Shown: positions 58,160 to 64,000 of the stretch, piece after piece
How positions within the stretch are numbered: position 1 is the first letter of the stretch
How the letters are laid out: every line of letters begins with the position of its first letter
Source: Vanessa cardui
Lineage: Eukaryota; Arthropoda; Insecta; Lepidoptera; Nymphalidae
Direction: 5' to 3'
Assembly: GCF_905220365.1 (NCBI RefSeq)
Contig: NC_061151.1
Span: forward strand, 4,086,197-4,150,196
Length of the DNA stretch: 64,000 nucleotides
Position numbers and translations under genes: made by a program
Notes under the pieces: generated by a model
What the model was told of the DNA's origin: nothing
Database searches by the model: none
What the model saw: only the letters and a program-made list of their open reading frames with translations

Positions 58160-58440
58160 TTTCTTTTTTTTAATTTGATAAGTGGCAAACGAGCAGGAGG
58201 TTCACCTGATGGAAAGTGACTACCACCGCACATGGACATCTGCAACACCAGGGGGCTTGCAGGTGCGTTGCCGGCCTTTGAGAAAGGAGTACGCTCTCTT
58301 CTTGAAGGTGCCCATGTCGTATCGGTTCGGAAAAACCGCCGGCGAAAGCTGGTTCCACAAAGTGGTTGTGTGGCAGAAAATGTCTAAGAAATCGCGCCGT
58401 TGTGGATTTTCGGACATCAAGGTGTCAAACTTGCCTGATT
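58160..58440 (-). mobile_element. LINE: reverse transcriptase C-terminus and 3' UTR
   Basis: Minus-strand frame ends LWNQLSPAVFPNRYDMGTFK then KKRAYSFLKGRQRTCKPP, the usual C-terminus of CR1/Jockey-type reverse transcriptases, followed by GTGGTAGTCACTTTCCATCA and an A-rich tail. Confidence 0.82.
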
Positions 58441-58468
58441 CATCTAGTATAAGTTTTATGTATTTTTA

Positions 58469-58757
58469 TTTTTTTTATGGTATAGATTGGCGGACGAGCA
58501 TATGGGCCACCTGATGGTAAGTGGTCACCATCACCCATAGACAATGACGCTGTAAGAAATATTAACTATTCCTTACATCGTTTTTGTGCCATAAACATTA
58601 GGAACTAAGATGTTATGTCCCTTGTACCTATAGTTACACTGGCTCACTCACCAAACCGGAACACAACAATACTGAGTACTGTTATTTGGCGGTAGAATAA
58701 CTGATAAGTGGGTGGTACCTACCCAGACGGGCTTGCACAAAGCCCTACCACCAAGTA
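58469..58757 (-). repeat. Repeat B copy inserted next to the LINE
   Basis: TTTTTTTATGGTATAGATTG to GCCCTACCACCAAG. Confidence 0.87.
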
Positions 58758-59320
58758 GGTAGTATATTTGTTTAGTTTTTTTTTTCAGTAAGACTTTAAA
58801 ATAATCTCCTCTAGATGATTTTAGTTTTATTTTAATTTAATAATCAAATTTAAAACTTACCTAAGTACCAATCAAATTTCCGTTAAATCACAACCAACAA
58901 TTATTTCTAATACAAAATAAGTAACCGTTTTTATTCACAACTAACTCCGTATAAGTCATAAGTCGCACTTAACAATTCTGTACCAATTGCCTTAACAATG
59001 GGGCACTGTTGAAAAAAGACATTTACATTCGACGTTTACAATTATAAAATTAATTAAATTAATATACAATATAACACACGGTAATTTACAATTTAATTAT
59101 CATGATAAAAAACGTTAGAACATAGGAAATATATCATTAGAGTTGTATTAAAAATCTTAATTATGTAATAAAAGATAATACTAAGATTAATAGTTTTTTA
59201 GATAATACGCTTTGTTTTGTTAAGAACATTTTAATTAACGAAAAAATAAAAGTAAACGTTTTAACATAATGTCTGGAGGCTGAATGTATATACTGAGTAT
59301 GTATGGTCGCCAGGGGTCTC
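58758..59320. other. Intergenic, AT-rich, nothing recognised
   Basis: A 30-base end of repeat B (CTTGCACAAAGCCTTACCAC) occurs just after, at 59338. Confidence 0.35.
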
Positions 59321-59439
59321 AGACACTAACATACTACTTGCACAAAGCCTTACCACCAAATAAAATGTCCTTGGTGGTAAATAATACTAATGTATGAAAG
59401 GGGTTTTGCTTAATGAACTTATTAGTCCGTAAAGGGCTT

Positions 59440-59858
59440 TCTAGTCTACTCTAGTCTAGTCTACTCTAGTCTAGTCTACTCTAGTCTAGTCTACTCTAGT
59501 CTAGTCTACTCTAGTCTAGTCTACTCTAGTCTATTCTAGTCTATTCTAGTCTAGTCTACTCTAGTCTACTCTAGTCTAGTTTACTCTAGTCTACTCTAGT
59601 CTAGTTTACTCTACTCTACTCTAGTCTAGTTTACTCTACTCTACTCTAGTCTAGTTTACTCTAGTCTAGTCTACTCTAGTCTACTCTAGTCTAGTTTACT
59701 CTAGTCTAGTCTACTCTAGTCTAGTCTACTCTAGTCTAGTCTACTCTAGACTAGTCTACTCTAGTCTAGTCTACTCTAGACTAGTCTACTCTAGTATAGT
59801 ATAGTCTAGTCTAGTCTAGTCTACTCTAGTGTAGTCTAGTCTAGTCTAGTCTAATCTA
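59440..59858 (+). repeat. CTAG-rich minisatellite, about 420 bp
   Basis: Nested units built from CTAGT and CTACT; the main higher-order unit is the 15-mer CTAGTCTACTCTAGT. Variants with TTTACT, CTATT and GTATAG are clustered, as expected from unequal exchange or slippage. Confidence 0.95.
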
Positions 59859-59865
59859 TTAGGTT

Positions 59866-60052
59866 AAGACCTCACCCTTCGAGAAGGCTTGGAACTAATT
59901 TTACTCTGCACCAATGCGGCTTGGTGGATACAGTGTGTGACAGAATTTAATTGAAATTAGACATGCAGGTTTCCTTACCATGTTTTCCTTCAACGTCAAT
60001 CTTGACGTGAATTATTAACACAATTTACGTACTTGTCTGGGTTCGAAACTGC
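59866..60052 (-). repeat. SINE A, diverged, at the right edge of the minisatellite
   Basis: AAGACCTCACCCTTCGAGAAG, CACCAATGCGGCTTGGTGG, CAGGTTTCCTTACCATGTTT; the tail end is lost where the minisatellite begins. Confidence 0.65.
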
Positions 60053-60610
60053 ATAAATATAAATGAGGATTGTAAAATAAAAATATATTTTTTTTGGTTT
60101 CTTTTCGCACTGGCTGAACCGATGGTATAATTTTGACAAAAAATACATTATATGTAATAAGTTTTTGTACTGTACTCAGTACAAAAAATAGATCATCTAT
60201 TTTTTGCAGTTTTTTAAGATTTCTAACAAGTAATTCTTGAATTCTTGAATATTTTAAATTTATAATTACATCACACTAGTTGATTAAGTAGATTATTTAA
60301 TAATAATAATCTCTACGTAATAATAGATGTATGGTTTTTTATTATTTTTCTAACGTGTATACATATATGCACATATGCATTGAGTAAAAAAATGCTATTT
60401 TAATATAGCAAACGGACACTCCAATTTTATTATATGTATAGAAGATACATAATTAACGACACTATTGTGCATCGATTACCGATCGTTTTTGAGTTACGAA
60501 CAACAAACCATTAAAACTATTTATGTAAGTTCTCATTTAGTTCACTTTTTTAGTAATTATATTACCATCCATATAAAAAACGAATCGTTCCTTTAATTTA
60601 GTAGCCAAAT

Positions 60611-60857
60611 ATCCATACTAATATTAAAATTGCGAAAGTAGCTCTGTCTGTCTATCTGTCTCGCTTTCACTCCAATACTACTGGACCGATTTAAATGAAA
60701 TTTGGTATACAAATAGTCTAGAACCTGAGGACATTGAAGACTTTTTTGTAAGTACCTTTACTTAAGGTAAGACCTCCAATCATCAAAGTAATATTTTAAA
60801 TTAATTTGTAAATATATTTGTATTCTACGCGAGCAAAGCCACGTGCAACAGCTAGTA
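60611..60857 (+). mobile_element. Helitron-like element, both ends visible
   Basis: CCATACTAATATTAAAATTGCG with CTGTCTGTCTATCTGTCTCG at the 5' end; 3' end GCGAGCAAAGCCACGTGCAA then CAGCTAG|T. Confidence 0.65.
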
Positions 60858-60948
60858 TTAAACATTTTTTAAAGTAAATTAAAAAGTTAAAAATTATAAA
60901 CGCTGTAGTTTGACTTACGGTTGGTACTTAATTATACAAATAATATTT

Positions 60949-61246
60949 TTTTATGGTATAGGTTGGCGGTCGAGCATATGGGCCACCTGATGGTAAGTGG
61001 TCACCATCACCCATAGACAATGACGCTGTAAGAAACATTAACTATTCCTTACATCGTCAATGTGCCACCAACCTTGGGAACTAAGATGTAACTACAGGCA
61101 CAAGGGACTTGTGCCTGTAGTTACACTGGCTCACTCACCCTTCAAACCGGAACACAACAATACTGAGTACTGCTATTTGACGGTAGAATAACTGGTGAGT
61201 GGGTGGTACCTACCCAGACGGGCTTGCATAAACCCCTCCCACCAAT
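60949..61246 (-). repeat. Repeat B with an internal inverted duplication
   Basis: TTTTTTATGGTATAGGTTGG to CCCTCCCACCAA. At 61088-61124 GTAACTACAGGCACAAG is followed after GGA by its exact complement, which other copies lack. Confidence 0.88.
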
Positions 61247-61544
61247 TTTTAGATTTGATTTAACGATAAACGTATAACCTTATTATATTCGTCCTTCTAT
61301 TGTTTTTAAAATATTAGATATATCAACGTATCGTTCCCGTGTCGTGGGGTCTAAATGTCATCATGATGTAATTCTCATTGATTACTGTGCACTTTATAGT
61401 ATTGCTTATTAAGTGACAGTAATGATGCATACGTCGACAATTTTTCTTTGAATAAAATTCTTTTTCAATAAATAGGTAACGAATACGAGAGACATGTATT
61501 ATGATGTATAATTAGAAGGTGTGATTTAATAATTTGACTAGCGA

Positions 61545-61790
61545 CCCGGTTTTGTACATAAAAATATACTAAATATACTACAGAATTTGTTTATTTACGA
61601 CTTCACATTAGAAACTTCTAAAACTATCAGTGTTTCTTTACTATATTGTTCATGTATTATATACAAAAACCTTCCTCTCGAATCGCTCTATCTATTAAAA
61701 ACACTGCATCAAAATCCGTTGCGTTATTTGAAAGATCTAAGCATACATAGGGACAGAGAGCGGTAAGCGACTTGTTCTTTCTATATAAAG
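61545..61790 (-). mobile_element. Helitron-like element
   Basis: Minus-strand end ACCGGGTCGCTAGTC near 61545-61560; AAACTATCAGTGTTTCTTTA and CATACATAGGGACAGAGAGC match the host element of the pogo transposon. Confidence 0.6.
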
Positions 61791-61860
61791 ATTAAGGAGA
61801 AATACTGGTGCATGAATCAAGCGATTAATTTTGTAATCAAATTAACAAATTTGTATATAA

Positions 61861-62480
61861 TCAAAATCAAAGTATACTTTATTCAAGTGGGCTTTTACAA
61901 GCACTTTTGAATCGTCATTTAACAATTAAGAAGCTACTACTGGTTCGGAAAGTAGATTCTACCGAGAAGAACCGGCAAGAAACTCAGTAGTTACTATTTA
62001 TCAACATTTAAAAAAATACAGTCATGTTAGTTAATACAATTATTAAATTAATATATCCTGCCTGGAAGTCAACAGGTATTAATTCCACACTTTTTTATCA
62101 TCTACAAAATCTTGTATCGAATAATACGCCTTTTTCACCAATGTATTTTTTATAAACGATTTGAATTTACGAGACGGCAAAGTTAAAAATGTCTGTGGAA
62201 TTTTATTATAGAAATGGATACCTTGCCCCAAGAAAGATTTATTGACTTTGCGGAGTCGGAAACTTGGCGTTATAAGCTTATCCTTACTTCTAGTGCATAT
62301 ACAATGATTATCACTGATTTTATCAAAGTGATCAATGTTACTGTGAATATACATGATATTGTTGTGAATATGTTGATAAGCTACACTCAATATATTTATT
62401 TTAAAGAAGTTATTATCAGCAAACAAAACAGATTCACATTTATTAGTGACCAGCAAGGTTTATTCATCAAAGTCATTAAT
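61861..62480 (-). mobile_element. LINE C: reverse transcriptase C-terminal end and 3' UTR, longest copy
   Basis: An open frame at 62456-62079 ends CTRSKDKLITPSFRLRK, SFLGQGIHFYNKIPQ and KNTLVKKAYYSIQDFVDD, the typical C-terminus of a CR1/Jockey-type reverse transcriptase. The 3' UTR follows to TTTGATTTTGATTATAT. 5'-truncated; its polymerase domain is absent. All shorter LINE C tails here derive from this family. Confidence 0.85.
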
Positions 62481-63490
62481 GTAAATGAGGAAAAAAAATG
62501 GTCTACGAATTGATCCCTAGGGTACCACATTAACATGATTTTTCTATTTCTTTCACTTCATTTTTCATAACAAGTGACAAATGAGTTCAGTTCCTTGCTT
62601 TCATCTTTTTTATAATTCATTTTCTTTTGTTTGATTTTTTATTATTAAACGTTACCGATGTATCTTTAAAATCAATCGTCATCTTTAAATGGTTTTTTTT
62701 GTTTCGATCAAGAGGCGAACACTTCTTCAAACAAGTAGAGTAACTTGTTTTACTCCAAGCATCCTAAATATTGATGTATTAGTACGTTGTGCTCCGTTTG
62801 CGGCACGGGGAAAGTTAAGCCTATTATACAATTAAAACAATAAGGAATAGCACAGCAACCAAAACACAATAGGCGATAGCCTACAATATTCAACCAATCA
62901 CAGCGGTTGAATACATACTACTAGTTACGTGCTGCTATTAGTTCTACGACACTTCTTTGAAAAAATACCCTGCGATTGGCTGGCTATAAGAAATAAGAAA
63001 CAAATTCCCACCGCGACGGAAATTTTATTCTTATTTCTTTTTATTATTCCTCCATCGCTGGATTCCGCTATTCCTTATTTCTTGTTCCATATTCCTTATC
63101 TCTTATTTTTTTCATTGTGTAATGGGCTTTACATTTTATTACCCGAGGTTGTTTACCTATTTTATAAAAGAGTCTGTGGAAAGGAGTTCTTAAATGTTTT
63201 ATAACCTGTATCATTTTAACAAACGTCAAAACGTTGAAGTAAATATTTTACATGGAGATTTCTATCAATATACTCAATAAATATTTTTATTAATAATTTA
63301 TCTTTATAAATAAGATATACAAAAAAAAATGGGGAAGAAAGATAAAAATAAAAAGGTATGTTTGCATACTTTACATGTGCTATATTGGATATGTTCGTGT
63401 ATATCTTTATTGTATATATTTTATTATATATACTTGTCTTAACATTTAACAGTCTATATAGTGTATATTTATAGTATTTGTGTAATGTAC
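62481..63490. other. Intergenic, no gene supported
   Basis: Includes a segment near 62815-63110 with repeated TATTCCTTA / AATAAGGAATA and TTGGCTGGCTATAAG-like pieces in both orientations, a likely foldback relic. Its 91-codon ORF is low-complexity. Confidence 0.35.
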
Positions 63491-63493
63491 TGA

Positions 63494-63578
63494 ATTGAAC
63501 GAAATAATGGAAAATTTGCCACAAGCTAAAGCACATTTCAGAAGGTAAAATTAAAGTCAACAACAACAACAGCCTGTA
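63494..63578 (+). pseudogene. Inverted duplicate of the end of FAR gene 3 exon 12 plus its splice donor and SINE tail
   Basis: About 50 bases starting TTGAACGAAA match the 3' end of gene 3 exon 12 (encoding NLPQAKAHF) with two substitutions. They are followed by GTAAAATTAAAGTCAACAA, against GTAAAGTTAAATTCAACAA in gene 3, and then by the SINE tail motif CAACAGCCTGTAAAT. It is on the opposite strand to gene 3. Sequence upstream of 63494 has no FAR similarity and no acceptor, so this is a truncated exon relic rather than a working exon. The SINE lying next to exon 12 was copied too, so the duplication is younger than that SINE insertion. Confidence 0.8.
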
Positions 63579-63601
63579 AATGTAGTAGTAGTAGTAGTGT
63601 A

Positions 63602-63862
63602 ATTGGTGGTAGGGCTTTGTGCAAGCCACCACCATGTACCACCCACTCATCACTTATTCTACCGCCAAACAACAGTACTCAGTATTGTTGTGTTCCGGTG
63701 TTTTGAAGGGTGAGTGAGCCATTGTAACTACAGTCACAAGGGACATAATATCTTATTTCCCAAATTTAGTGGCGCATTGACGATGTAAGAAATAGTTAAT
63801 ATTTTTACAGCGTCAGCATCATGTGGCCCACAAGCTCGTCCGCCAAACCTTTCCAAAAAAAA
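63602..63862 (+). repeat. Repeat B next to the exon relic
   Basis: TTGGTGGTAGGGCTTTGTGC to ACCTTTCCAAAAAAAACTTA; preceded by a (GTA)5 run at 63583-63597. Confidence 0.82.
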
Positions 63863-64000
63863 CTTAAAAAAAAAAATTTAAGCCTTGCGATATTACGTTT
63901 CTTCCAAATCATAAAAAACAGTCTTATTGAACTGGTGTCGCGAAACCAAATAATTACATTAATGTGCTTGGAAGCACCAAACAATATGTGCGACATTACA

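Noticed and set aside
59440..59858. CRISPR-like array
   Set aside because: Units are contiguous without spacers and the genome is eukaryotic; it is a minisatellite.
62929..63204. Plus-strand ORF of 91 codons
   Set aside because: Low-complexity Phe/Leu/Ile-rich translation from AT-rich repeated sequence; no domain.

Overview
The window is AT-rich eukaryotic DNA with short exons, GT-AG introns and very dense small transposable elements. The gene family present (insect fatty acyl-CoA reductases) and the repeat types (two tRNA-headed SINEs, a very common poly(A)-tailed repeat of about 290 bp, Helitron-like elements with ends in CTAG, CR1/Jockey-type LINE tails) point to a lepidopteran nuclear chromosome, probably a butterfly. 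The family or species is not resolved.

Coding content is a tandem array of three fatty acyl-CoA reductase (FAR) genes, all on the minus strand. Gene 3 (36764-49556) is complete, with 13 coding exons and 516 residues. Gene 2 (9553-19086) is complete, with 10 coding exons and 530 residues. Gene 1 (812-6263) shows its first six coding exons and runs off the left edge. I rebuilt every exon from splice sites and phase. Both complete genes give an uninterrupted frame with the Rossmann motif, the YxxxK catalytic pair and a C-terminal FAR_C region. Genes 1 and 2 are close paralogs: the six exons that can be compared have identical lengths and phases. Gene 3 is an older paralog with a different 5' exon layout. 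A short inverted copy of part of gene 3 exon 12, with its splice donor and the adjoining SINE tail, lies at 63494-63578.

Layout: 1-811 has nothing recognised; 812-6263 is gene 1, whose intron 4 carries a 2.5-kb foldback transposon (1733-4254) with 361-bp inverted arms and internal tandem repeats; 6264-9552 is repeat-rich intergenic DNA; 9553-19086 is gene 2; 19087-36763 is a 17.7-kb intergenic block of repeats that includes a 4.5-kb pogo/Tigger-type DNA transposon (30619-35115) with TIRs, TA target duplication, a frameshifted transposase and an extra small ORF with three CxxC motifs; 36764-49556 is gene 3, with SINEs in most of its larger introns; 49563-64000 is intergenic repeat DNA with a 420-bp CTAG-rich minisatellite (59440-59858).

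The FAR enzymes reduce fatty acyl-CoA to fatty alcohol with NADPH. In insects they serve wax, cuticle, tracheal and pheromone lipid synthesis; the sequence does not say which role applies here. Everything else is mobile DNA, much of it nested, and in several places it reaches within about 15 bases of FAR splice sites.
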